Source: Minisyncoccota bacterium
GTDB taxonomy: Bacteria; Patescibacteriota; Minisyncoccia; Phycocordibacterales; UBA9973
NCBI GenBank assembly: GCA_017992485.1
Contig: JAGOOL010000026.1
Span: forward strand, 1 to 8,463
Reading direction: 5' to 3'
DNA length: 8,463 nucleotides
The position numbers and the translations under genes were made by a program. A model generated the notes under the pieces. That model was not told where the DNA came from and searched no databases. It was given only the letters and a program-made list of their open reading frames with translations. Shown piece by piece: positions 1-6,578 of the stretch. Position 1 is the first letter of the stretch, and each line of letters opens with the position of its first letter.

Positions 1-656
1 ATTTTCATCAAGCGATCTGCGCCCATGCCGAAAGCGAAGCCTTGCCATTCTTTCGGATCAATACCAGCAGCTTCCAACACTTTCGGATGAACCATGCCGG
101 CACCGAGAACCTCGATCCATTTGTCGCCGACTTTGACATCGACTTCGCAACCTGGTTCAACGAACGGAAAGAACGACGGACGCAAACGAACTTCAGCACT
201 GTCGCCGAAAAACTTTTTCATGAAGTGATCGAGTGTACCTTTGAGGTGCGCAAGCGTAATGTCTTTGCCGATCATAACGCCGTCGATCTGATAGAACTGC
301 GTTTCGTGAGTCGCATCAGTTGCTTCGTTTCGGAAAACTTTGCCGAACGAAACGAAAGCGCACGGCAAGCGGCCTTCTTCGCGAGCTTTAGTGATTGAGC
401 GAATAGAAGTGTTCGTATTGTGCGTGCGCATGACGAAACCTTGTTTGCCTTTAATGTGGAACGTATCTTGCATGTCGCGCGCCGGATGATCTTTCGGAAC
501 ATTGAGCGCATCGAAGTTGAAGAACTCGCTTTCGAGCTCGGGACCGTTGACGGTTTCAAAACCAAGTTCGTTTAAAATGCGGACTGCTTCGAGTCCTGTG
601 TGCATGAGTGGATGTTCGCGACCCTTTGGATTTTGGGTTGGCTGAGTAGCTTCCAT
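1..656 (-). CDS. pheS: Phenylalanine--tRNA ligase alpha subunit, C-terminus cut by window edge
   Basis: Class II aminoacyl-tRNA synthetase subunit that activates phenylalanine and charges tRNA-Phe in the cytoplasm, as an alpha2beta2 enzyme with PheT. 218 codons are visible. Signatures in order: GPELESEFFNFDALNVP (about residues 38-54), HPARDMQDTF (57-66), the motif 2 region VFRNEATDATHETQFYQIDG (107-126), RLRPSFFPFVEPG (157-169), EVLGAGMVHP (182-191) and motif 3 GFAFGMGADRL (206-216). The catalytic core is intact, but the N-terminal coiled-coil tRNA-binding arm of about 90 residues found in ordinary bacterial PheS is absent. The protein starts only about a dozen residues before the core. An in-frame ATG at 665 would add three residues, but it overlaps the TATAAT box, so 656 is preferred. 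The gene is divergent from the membrane protein at 736; pheT is not visible. Identity is very secure. Confidence 0.96.
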   Translation of the reverse strand, partial: MEATQPTQNPKGREHPLMHTGLEAVRILNELGFETVNGPELESEFFNFDALNVPKDHPARDMQDTFHIKGKQGFVMRTHNTNTSIRSITKAREEGRLPCAFVSFGKVFRNEATDATHETQFYQIDGVMIGKDITLAHLKGTLDHFMKKFFGDSAEVRLRPSFFPFVEPGCEVDVKVGDKWIEVLGAGMVHPKVLEAAGIDPKEWQGFAFGMGADRLMK

Positions 657-663
657 ACGCCCC

Positions 664-691
664 ATTATACACAGAAAAGGCTGATTTTAAA
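664..691 (-). promoter_or_regulatory. pheS promoter, probably giving a leaderless mRNA
   Basis: On the minus strand, TTTAAA (691-686), a 16-bp spacer and a perfect TATAAT (669-664) lie 7 nt before the ATG at 656. A start point about 7 nt after the -10 box would fall on or next to the start codon. No Shine-Dalgarno sequence is present. Confidence 0.6.
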
Positions 692-735
692 GGCGCAGTA
701 TCCCGCGAAATAAGCTAAAATAGCAGTAACATTCT

Positions 736-1326
736 ATGTCAAAATCTATGCCAAAACGATCAGCACCATCGAACCAAAAACAAAAGCGGCAATTCTTTGT
801 CGACATGGTGTTTCTTGTCGCCAGCATCTCATTTGCGATTTGGTTCGCCGAATCTGGACTGACGCACAAAGTCGTTGGCTATTTCTCACTATTCCCCTTG
901 CTTGGCGTTTTTGTTGCCGGTATGTTCTTCACTTCTGTTTTTACGACCGCCCCGTCGATTGTACTTTTGGGAGATTTTGCACATACTACACCACTTGGCA
1001 CTCTTGCACTTGTCGGCGGGCTTGGTGCCATGATTGGCGACTTTATTATTTTCAAATTCGTGCGCGGGCATATTTCTGAAGACATTGATTACCTGCTTTC
1101 GTTTACGCGAAAGAATAGATTCTCGGTTATTTTCAAAACAAGACTCTTTCGCTACTTTGTGCCATTCATCGGTGCGCTCATTATTGCTTCGCCTTTTCCG
1201 GACGAACTTGGCATTGCGATGATGGGCATTTCCAAAATGAGCAATCGCGCCTTTTTTATCATTTCGTACATCATGAACGCTGCCGGAATAGGAGTTATCG
1301 GCTGGCTGGCGACGGCAGTTTCGTAG
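736..1326 (+). CDS. Polytopic membrane protein, distant VTT/DedA-like
   Basis: A 196-aa integral membrane protein with a basic N-terminus (KR-rich, residues 1-19). Hydrophobic stretches lie near 21-40, 48-70, 88-108, 139-163 and 171-194. Notable motifs are FFTSVFTTAPS (64-74), GLGAMIGDFIIFKFVRG (95-111) and the helical hairpin-like GALIIASPFPDELG (146-159). The small-residue G-rich segment followed by a charged loop, and the Pro/acidic re-entrant-looking segment, resemble VTT-domain (DedA/TMEM64) proteins. That assignment is my inference and is weak. The start at 736 is 14 nt after a TAAAAT box (716-721), with no Shine-Dalgarno; an ATG at 748 is the alternative. It could instead be an uncharacterised lineage-specific membrane family. 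Confidence 0.85.
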   Translation: MSKSMPKRSAPSNQKQKRQFFVDMVFLVASISFAIWFAESGLTHKVVGYFSLFPLLGVFVAGMFFTSVFTTAPSIVLLGDFAHTTPLGTLALVGGLGAMIGDFIIFKFVRGHISEDIDYLLSFTRKNRFSVIFKTRLFRYFVPFIGALIIASPFPDELGIAMMGISKMSNRAFFIISYIMNAAGIGVIGWLATAVS

Positions 1327-1330
1327 ATGC

Positions 1331-1336
1331 TATTAT
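1331..1336 (+). promoter_or_regulatory. Extended -10 box for the 30-aa microprotein
   Basis: TGC-TATTAT (1328-1336) has the TGn extension and sits just after the TAG of the preceding gene, 6 nt before the ATG at 1343. No convincing -35 is present, as is common for extended -10 promoters. The predicted transcript would start at the start codon. Confidence 0.4.
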
Positions 1337-1342
1337 ACAAAC

Positions 1343-1435
1343 ATGACTAAGCAGAAAAAGTGGCTCTTTATCGCCGCAATCATCCTCCTCATTCTCGGCA
1401 TCTATTTGGGTTGGCTTGATAATGGGCCGATGTAG
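1343..1435 (+). CDS. 30-aa single-helix membrane microprotein
   Basis: A short ORF that default length cut-offs miss. It has a basic, polar N-terminus (MTKQKK), one hydrophobic helix (about residues 7-24, ending in IYLGW) and the short tail LDNGPM before TAG. This positive-inside layout suggests a single-pass inner-membrane peptide with its N-terminus in the cytoplasm. It starts 16 nt after the 196-aa membrane protein ends, so the two may be co-transcribed, although it also has its own extended -10 box. No family is recognised. Support comes from the coherent TM design and promoter spacing, not homology. Confidence 0.5.
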   Translation: MTKQKKWLFIAAIILLILGIYLGWLDNGPM

Positions 1436-1498
1436 TACAGATGACTACATTGTTTGATTTTTCCCCTACGATATGGTTAAGTAGGCAAAAATCGACAA

Positions 1499-2134
1499 AT
1501 GAAAAAAATAATACTCAGCCCCGACCTCTTACAAATGTGTCAGGATTTTCTTGGTTTCGTACCAGATGCTCACATGAGCAGACTTGAATACTTCCATCAT
1601 TCTGGCCCATGGCTATTTCTCAAACTCTATGAGCATTTCGGCTTAAACGGCAGCATGCAACTTGATGAAAATAGAATGGTCTTTCAAATCGACAAGCGAA
1701 AAATATCTCAGAAAAAGTATATTGATCGCGGATGGTTTACACTCAGCAAGATTATGCCTGGTGCCGTGCTTAATCTCGGTAATATCATTAGTTTTTATCA
1801 TTCAGAAAGACTACCTGCTGTCTCTGGGGTGTTTGAGCCACGACTACGCCTGAGTGTCGGCTACAACATTCCAAATGAAGCCGATACAGTAGAAGGCTTG
1901 AATCTTGCCACGAATCTTGGCAGCATTGCTCAAAATGAATGTATTCCACTTTTCCATTATTATATTGGTAAGGAAAGTACTCGACTACACAAAGACAGTC
2001 TACGTGTTGAGAGATTCATTTCGAGAGAGCTTGCCGAGAGACTTATTATGCCAGTCGTGACAGAACTTTCAAAAAGGTTTGATAAAAACAGAATAAACGA
2101 GTATCGAGAAAGTTGTATGCAAGCTATTTCGTAA
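1499..2134 (+). CDS. Uncharacterised 211-aa soluble protein
   Basis: I do not recognise this protein. It has no signal peptide, no transmembrane helix and no obvious nucleotide-binding or metal motif. The N-terminal half is aromatic-rich (YFHHSGPWLFLKLYEHFG, about residues 31-48). The middle is beta-like, with G/N turns (FTLSKIMPGAVLNLGNIISFYH). The C-terminal part (about 160-211) is charged and helical (RVERFISRELAERL and KRFDKNRINEYRE). Base composition is visibly more AT-rich than pheS or the helicase, compatible with an accessory or transferred gene. A weak TATGGT box (1472-1477) lies upstream, with TTGTTT 16 bp before it. There is no Shine-Dalgarno; the ATG at 1499 is the first in frame. 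A terminator follows at once, so the gene is probably monocistronic. Confidence 0.75.
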   Translation: MKKIILSPDLLQMCQDFLGFVPDAHMSRLEYFHHSGPWLFLKLYEHFGLNGSMQLDENRMVFQIDKRKISQKKYIDRGWFTLSKIMPGAVLNLGNIISFYHSERLPAVSGVFEPRLRLSVGYNIPNEADTVEGLNLATNLGSIAQNECIPLFHYYIGKESTRLHKDSLRVERFISRELAERLIMPVVTELSKRFDKNRINEYRESCMQAIS

Positions 2135-2143
2135 ACAATTATT

Positions 2144-2166
2144 GACCGCCCACAGGCGGTTTTTTT
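2144..2166 (+). terminator. Rho-independent terminator after the 211-aa gene
   Basis: ACCGCC (2145-2150), loop CACA and GGCGGT (2155-2160) form a 6-bp GC-rich stem that runs into seven T. The opposite strand has no matching U tract, so it mainly stops rightward transcription before the convergent gene at 2183. Confidence 0.88.
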
Positions 2167-2176
2167 ATTTGTACAT
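2160..2176. repeat. 17-bp direct repeat, copy 1
   Basis: TTTTTTTATTTGTACAT, identical to 2560-2576 and exactly 400 bp from it. The two copies flank the alkyltransferase-like gene. Copy 1 overlaps the T tract of the terminator; copy 2 contains the last codons and stop of the helicase gene. Confidence 0.7.
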
Positions 2177-2182
2177 TAATTT

Positions 2183-2533
2183 TTATTTATATTCAAAAAC
2201 AATATCGTTAAAGTTCTTTATCTTCCCGGTTTTTCTATCGACTTCAATTCCCTCCTCTTTGTAGAGCTTCATGCGCTTCGCTCGATATTCATCATTGACC
2301 CAAACTTTTCCGCCAGCGTAGACAATACGATGGAATGGAATTTTTTTCTCGCCGGCGTCCCAAGCTTTAGAAAGAATAGAGGTGATACTTTGTGACGCCA
2401 TTGGGCCAGCACCACACGCTCGAGCGATTACGCCATACGTTGTGACGCGGCCTTTTGGAATGGCGAGAGCGGCTTCGACGACGCGTTCGCTAAAGGTTTT
2501 CATGCCGATTGGTTTTAAGATTTTTTTGACCAT
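2183..2533 (-). CDS. Alkyltransferase-like (ATL) protein, MGMT/Ogt fold without acceptor Cys
   Basis: A 116-aa MGMT/Ogt DNA-binding domain. IPKGRVTTYGVIARACGAGP (25-44) matches the family helix-turn-helix entry. IPFHRIVYAGGKVW (65-78) corresponds to the active-site loop, normally IPCHRV. The acceptor Cys is Phe67 (codon TTC), and the base-flipping Arg of the recognition helix seems to be Gln48. The protein therefore cannot do suicidal alkyl transfer as O6-methylguanine transferases do. By analogy with ATL proteins, it may bind alkylated DNA and hand it to other repair enzymes. The only Cys is Cys40. It lies 31 bp downstream of the helicase-nuclease, likely in one transcript. The start is either 2533 or the ATG at 2503 (residue 11), where conserved sequence begins; 2503 is quite possible because a TAATAT box abuts the first ATG. 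Confidence 0.88.
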   Translation of the reverse strand: MVKKILKPIGMKTFSERVVEAALAIPKGRVTTYGVIARACGAGPMASQSITSILSKAWDAGEKKIPFHRIVYAGGKVWVNDEYRAKRMKLYKEEGIEVDRKTGKIKNFNDIVFEYK

Positions 2534-2559
2534 ATATTATTTATGTACCTTTAAATGTA

Positions 2560-2576
2560 TTTTTTTATTTGTACAT
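2560..2576. repeat. 17-bp direct repeat, copy 2
   Basis: Second exact copy of TTTTTTTATTTGTACAT. Read on the minus strand, it supplies the terminal Met-Tyr-Lys-stop of the helicase. See copy 1 at 2160. Confidence 0.7.
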
Positions 2577-5500
2577 CTTCGCGCGCTTACAGTACGGACA
2601 CTCTGTTTCCTTTCCGCCATACCCTTTCCAGTTGCAAGGGCGCTCAGTCCATTCGCCACTTTTCATATATGCATCGTATTCTTTCATGTCGCGAACGAGG
2701 AGATCAATATGCTCAGTGTTGATATGTGCCGTATACATAGCTTTTGCAGCAGCTTCTTCTTCGACAAAGTAGAGGCGCGACGAAATTACGCGCATCATTC
2801 CCTTTTGCGTGTTATTGATCAAATATGAATACATGGCGAGCTGCCTCATATAGTCAGACATCCGGCCTTCATCATCGAGCTTCTCGACTTCTTTTGCAGT
2901 TTTTGTTTTGCCGGTTTTAAAGTCAGTCACTTTGACGTCTTCGCCAGTGTCGCTTTCGAGTAAGTCGATTTTGCCGGTAATCAGTAAATCTGGAAGCGCT
3001 GGGTCGCGATACGAAAGCGATTTTTCGCTTTCTCTATTCTCCCAGATATTCGGCAATTCATTTTCAACAAAACGCGAAACTGCCACTTGTGCGTCTTTTG
3101 TAAAACGAGCAATTGTTGTCTCGTTGATAAGCTGAGATTTTTGTACCTGCTCCTGAATCGCTGTGGTAATATCGCTCTCTACCGGAGAATGTTCAAGCTT
3201 GATAACTGACTCGATTGCGCCATGAACAATAGTGCCAAACATCTGAGCCTCTGGCTGCACTTCCGGCACACTCAGAAATTTTTTGAAATACCATTCCCAT
3301 GGACACTTATAAAAAGCGGTTAGCAACGTAACAGAAACTTTTTTGTCTGAGTACTCTTCAGCGACAAGCTTTCGGAGGTCGGCGAGTGAAAGCGGCGAAT
3401 GGGCAGCAAGAGCAGCCTTGTCGGACGAAACAAAAAGCAGCGGATCTGCCGCCATAATACTTTTTTCATTTTCTTCGCTCGTTACTTTTTCAAACGTGTC
3501 GTCTGACATCGCCTGAATAATAGCAGCGAGTAATTCTTCACTTCCTTTGTGCGACATTTTCGAATACGAAAGCGCGCAATGTTCTTTGGCGCGAGTAATA
3601 GCAACATAGAGTTCGCGCTTGGCGACTTCTTCGTCTTTTTTTGCAACGTGCGTTTTGAGCGCTTCGGGCAACGTAAAGCCTGCGTTCTTGCTCCCCATGA
3701 GCGAGCGCTCGTTCATATGCGCAATCCAGACAGAATTGAATTCGAGACCCTTCGAGGTGTGGAGCGTCATGACTTGGATGCCATCATTTGTGCCGAAGAC
3801 TGCAAGAGGAACATTTTCACCATACTCTTTGAGGCGAGCAATGTAGTCGATAAAATCTTTGAGCGTCCCTTTTGCATTGCGCTCATGCAACGTCAACGAC
3901 AAGTGAAGCATTGAGCGGATAATTTCGATGCGCTTAATATATGTGTCGTGATCGAGATGTGTTTCGCTATGTTCACCAGACACAACAGAATCGTTGTCTA
4001 GGAAAAATGTATTGCCGACTTCTTGGATCAATGAATATACACTCTTGCCGACAGAGTCATTGATGACCTTTTCCAACTTTTTGCCGAATGCTGCGATATG
4101 GTTTTCATTGTTCGCAAGCATTGCAACCGAAAGCTTTCTGGCATCGACTGCGTGCATAAAGTAATGAGCGTCGAGCGGCGGAATACTCGAAATCGGATCG
4201 AGCACCAATTCCGCCAAGCTTATTGAATCATATGGGTCATTAAGAATCCTTAAAATAGTCATAAAGGAATCAGCTTCGGCTGTATCAAAAAGGCGGAGAG
4301 ACTGTACTGAAGACGCCGGCAATCCCATGTCGCGCAAAATAGCGACCGCACTTCGCACCTGCGCATTTTTCGGAACAAGCAAAGCGCAATCGTTTGGAGA
4401 AATCCCGTCAGAAATTCTCTCTTTGAAAAACAACCCGGCACTAATGATTTCATCGCGCGGATAATTCGCTTCAATCAAACGAATCGGATGTGCAATATCA
4501 TTTTGCGAAACCAACTTCCCTTCTGCCAAAGAGCTCGATAGCAAACTGTCTGCCGTATCCAAAATCGTCTGCGTTGAGCGATAGTTTTCTGTGAGCGTGA
4601 TAACCTGCGTGCCGACGAAATGATTTTTGAATTCTTCAAAATGGGAAAGTGAAGCGCCGCCGAAACCGTAGATCAATTGGCGATCATCTCCAACAACAAA
4701 AATGTTTGGCGATTCAAGCCCTTCGTCGCCACTCTCATTCCCCCACACTATTTTCAGAAATTCATTTTGTACACCAGAAGAATCTTGGTGCTCATCAACA
4801 AGGACGTAGAGAAAGCGCTCGCGCAGCTGAGCGCGGGCTTCTTCTGAATCACGCACAATAGCCGCCAAGTACGAAAGGATATCATCGTAATCCATCATGT
4901 CTTTTTCGCGCTTAGCTGTTTCGTACAATGCAAAAAATGCAGCAACTTCTTTCGTTCGCTCTAGCGCTTCAATCTTGCTGGTAATTTCTTTTTTCAGCTG
5001 GCCTTTCGTTTTACCCATAGACGAAATACTTTTCGGATCATCACGCAAAGCTTCAATTTCTTTTTCAATTTCTGCTGCAAAATCTTCCGCACTCATGCGT
5101 TCGCGTTTGAGGAGAGAAATAAGCGACTTCAAATCGCGATAGTTCATCGAGACATTGCCGCGAGGACGAAGGTATTCCCATTCGTGGCCATTCAAAATAC
5201 TGTCGAAAAGCGAAATAGTGTCAGCATCTTCCATTGTTGACGGAGCACGATGCAAGCCGATGACAGAATAGAATTCTTCGATAACCTTCGCACCAAATGA
5301 GTGGAATGTTGCAATCTCAACCTTGCCTGCATCCGGACCAATGTACGATCGTAAGCGACGACGCATCGCACTTACCCCCGAACGAGTGAATGTGAGGCAT
5401 AGAACGCCATCGGCTTGAGTGTCGGTTTTCTTGAGGATATTCGCGATGCGGAGCGCCAAAATCTGGGTCTTGCCCGTGCCTGGACCAGCGACCACCATTA

Positions 5501-5579
5501 CAGGGCCGTCTATAGCGTCAACAGCCCTTTTTTGGGCTTTATTGAGAGTTGTGTAGGCCTTTTCAAATGCTTCATTCAT
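2565..5579 (-). CDS. UvrD/Rep-family helicase fused to a PD-(D/E)XK nuclease with Fe-S cysteines
   Basis: A 1004-aa one-chain helicase-nuclease for double-strand break or recombination repair, similar in layout to AdnA/AddA/RecB. Helicase SF1A motifs: Q motif (12-25), Walker A AGPGTGKT (31-38), Ia LTFTRS (62-67), Ib TFHSF (91-95), II DEHQD (262-266), III GDDRQLIYGFGGA (297-309), IV ENYRST (331-336), V LHTSKGLEF (606-614) and VI YVAITRAKEH (658-667). Nuclease: FGTIVHG with His786, GKID with Asp872, VTDFKTGK with Asp886 and Lys888, and RQLAMYSYL (912-920). Cys759 plus Cys982, Cys994 and Cys997 bracket the nuclease, as in Fe-S nucleases of the AddB/Cas4 kind. Motif II has His where UvrD has Tyr. 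The ATG at 5657 would add 26 residues, but those codons cover the promoter. The ATG at 5579 is 7 nt after a TATACT box and is chosen. Confidence 0.96.
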   Translation of the reverse strand: MNEAFEKAYTTLNKAQKRAVDAIDGPVMVVAGPGTGKTQILALRIANILKKTDTQADGVLCLTFTRSGVSAMRRRLRSYIGPDAGKVEIATFHSFGAKVIEEFYSVIGLHRAPSTMEDADTISLFDSILNGHEWEYLRPRGNVSMNYRDLKSLISLLKRERMSAEDFAAEIEKEIEALRDDPKSISSMGKTKGQLKKEITSKIEALERTKEVAAFFALYETAKREKDMMDYDDILSYLAAIVRDSEEARAQLRERFLYVLVDEHQDSSGVQNEFLKIVWGNESGDEGLESPNIFVVGDDRQLIYGFGGASLSHFEEFKNHFVGTQVITLTENYRSTQTILDTADSLLSSSLAEGKLVSQNDIAHPIRLIEANYPRDEIISAGLFFKERISDGISPNDCALLVPKNAQVRSAVAILRDMGLPASSVQSLRLFDTAEADSFMTILRILNDPYDSISLAELVLDPISSIPPLDAHYFMHAVDARKLSVAMLANNENHIAAFGKKLEKVINDSVGKSVYSLIQEVGNTFFLDNDSVVSGEHSETHLDHDTYIKRIEIIRSMLHLSLTLHERNAKGTLKDFIDYIARLKEYGENVPLAVFGTNDGIQVMTLHTSKGLEFNSVWIAHMNERSLMGSKNAGFTLPEALKTHVAKKDEEVAKRELYVAITRAKEHCALSYSKMSHKGSEELLAAIIQAMSDDTFEKVTSEENEKSIMAADPLLFVSSDKAALAAHSPLSLADLRKLVAEEYSDKKVSVTLLTAFYKCPWEWYFKKFLSVPEVQPEAQMFGTIVHGAIESVIKLEHSPVESDITTAIQEQVQKSQLINETTIARFTKDAQVAVSRFVENELPNIWENRESEKSLSYRDPALPDLLITGKIDLLESDTGEDVKVTDFKTGKTKTAKEVEKLDDEGRMSDYMRQLAMYSYLINNTQKGMMRVISSRLYFVEEEAAAKAMYTAHINTEHIDLLVRDMKEYDAYMKSGEWTERPCNWKGYGGKETECPYCKRAKMYK

Positions 5580-5586
5580 AGGAACT

Positions 5587-5616
5587 AGTATATCGCTCTT
5601 TGCCACTGTTTGACAA
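5587..5616 (-). promoter_or_regulatory. Helicase-nuclease promoter, leaderless type
   Basis: On the minus strand, TTGTCA (5616-5611), an 18-bp spacer and TATACT (5592-5587) are followed by 7 nt and the ATG at 5579. No Shine-Dalgarno is present. The -35 box shares five bases with the -35 box of the divergent gene, so the two polymerases should compete. Confidence 0.72.
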
Positions 5617-5637
5617 AGGCAAATAATTATATATAAT
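5610..5637 (+). promoter_or_regulatory. Consensus sigma-70-type promoter for the 124-aa gene
   Basis: TTGACA (5610-5615), a 16-bp AT-rich spacer and TATAAT (5632-5637): both boxes are perfect consensus. Initiation is expected near 5644, leaving a roughly 42-nt A-rich leader before the ATG at 5686. This is one of the strongest-looking promoters in the window. Confidence 0.85.
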
Positions 5638-5685
5638 GAGATCCAATCTTTAAACAATTAAATAACTACTAAAAACCTAAAAACT

Positions 5686-6060
5686 ATGAGTAGAGTAATT
5701 GCCCTCCAACGAACCCAAGAATGGTTTAAAGCGATGAAAAATATCCTTGACCATAAGGGCGAAACAAAAGAGTTGAAAAAACTCATTTCAGAAGAACTGA
5801 ATAAAATTATTACCGGACATGCTGCCGTCCCTAGCAAGAAATTACTACTTGCTATGAGGGAGGCCAATATGACCCCTAATGATATGGCAAAAATGTTCCA
5901 CTCACAGCTGTGGAACGAAACAGGTGTAAAAAAACCCGAAAGCAATGAAACAACTATGTACATTGCGTACTGGGAGAAAACATTTGCTGCTTGCGACAAA
6001 GCTGTCGACAAAAACCACAAATTAATTTTTGTCGAAAACAAAACATTTGAACAAGCCTAA
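5686..6060 (+). CDS. Uncharacterised 124-aa protein with a strong promoter and terminator
   Basis: I do not recognise this family. It is a soluble, mostly helical, charged protein. Residues 6-43 (from the RTQEWFKAMKNIL segment through KKLISEELNKII) look like two amphipathic helices. MREANMTPNDMAKMF (about 57-71) reads like a helix-turn-helix or similar small helical hairpin, but not convincingly. The C-terminal third has a Trp/Cys-containing helix (YWEKTFAACDKAV) and ends in LIFVENKTFEQA. There is no TM segment, signal or metal motif. The gene is monocistronic: a perfect -35/-10 pair stands upstream and a long hairpin terminator downstream, so it is probably well expressed. It is transcribed divergently from the helicase-nuclease, with the promoters interlocked. 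The leader is A-rich with no Shine-Dalgarno. A small DNA- or RNA-binding protein is possible but unsupported. Confidence 0.8.
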   Translation: MSRVIALQRTQEWFKAMKNILDHKGETKELKKLISEELNKIITGHAAVPSKKLLLAMREANMTPNDMAKMFHSQLWNETGVKKPESNETTMYIAYWEKTFAACDKAVDKNHKLIFVENKTFEQA

Positions 6061-6083
6061 CAGAATCGTATTTTAGAAAGAAT

Positions 6084-6118
6084 AAATGCCTTACTACAAA
6101 TTGTAGTAAGGCATTTTT
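6084..6118. terminator. Bidirectional hairpin terminator (16-bp perfect arms)
   Basis: AAATGCCTTACTACAA (6084-6099), one A, then its exact reverse complement (6101-6116). The real loop is probably 5 nt, since the innermost bases cannot all pair. A T run (6114-6118) follows rightward, and the opposite strand also reads TTTATTC after its stem. It separates the 124-aa gene from the convergent DUF1761 gene. Confidence 0.9.
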
Positions 6119-6137
6119 ATTTCTGATGTAGAGAGCA

Positions 6138-6572
6138 TTACATCCAACCACCCAGGATTGCACCAAACACGATGTAGAGTACAAAGTTGTATCCAGCATT
6201 AATCAAAAACATATTCCGAGCGAGTCTTTTGGTCTTGCCGCTCCACATGGCATTGCCCGCCAGAGTCGGCATAATAAAGCCGAGCCAGATCCAAAGCGCA
6301 TTGGTGATACCGCCCCAAGCACCAGGCTGTGGCTGCCAACCTACAATGTAGTGCGCAAGTACATAGATAGTGACTATTGAAAGTACGAACTGAAGGACAT
6401 ACAGTATGACGGCATTATTCATCATCTCCTTTTTCTCTGCTTCTGTTGCCTTGTCCACACCCATAACCTCCATCCACTTCTTTCCAAAAATTGGACCGAA
6501 CCAGAGACTACCAATAACTATTGAAACGACAGCAGATACGATAACTGCCCACCAGTTAATCATAATTTCCAT
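6138..6572 (-). CDS. DUF1761 family membrane protein
   Basis: A 144-aa integral membrane protein with the DUF1761 hallmark opening: INWWAVIVSAVVSIVIGSLW (5-24), then FGPIFGKKWMEVMG (25-38). A short charged cytoplasmic stretch (39-50, KATEAEKKE) is followed by helices at about 53-77, 87-108 and 120-142. The family's function is not established. The start is ATG at 6572 or at 6563 (residue 4, directly before INWW); no Shine-Dalgarno separates them. It begins 6 nt after the stop of the Cys-rich peptide gene, so the two are almost certainly co-transcribed. A TAATAT box between them could add a second promoter. Confidence 0.9.
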   Translation of the reverse strand: MEIMINWWAVIVSAVVSIVIGSLWFGPIFGKKWMEVMGVDKATEAEKKEMMNNAVILYVLQFVLSIVTIYVLAHYIVGWQPQPGAWGGITNALWIWLGFIMPTLAGNAMWSGKTKRLARNMFLINAGYNFVLYIVFGAILGGWM

Positions 6573-6578
6573 AAAATA

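Noticed and set aside
42..398. 118-aa plus-strand ORF
   Set aside because: Antisense shadow of pheS, whose frame carries unmistakable motifs.
2382..2828. 148-aa plus-strand ORF
   Set aside because: Lies antisense across the ATL gene and the end of the helicase, both with clear protein signatures.
5580..5657. N-terminal 26-residue extension of the helicase from an upstream ATG
   Set aside because: These codons cover both promoters, are unlike any UvrD N-terminus, and the leaderless-distance -10 box supports the ATG at 5579.
5658..6041. 127-aa minus-strand hydrophobic ORF
   Set aside because: Antisense to the 124-aa gene, which has its own consensus promoter and terminator; hydrophobicity is a by-product of the opposite-strand codons.
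6084..6116. 16-bp inverted repeat as an operator or mobile-element end
   Set aside because: Position after a stop codon and the T run make it a terminator.
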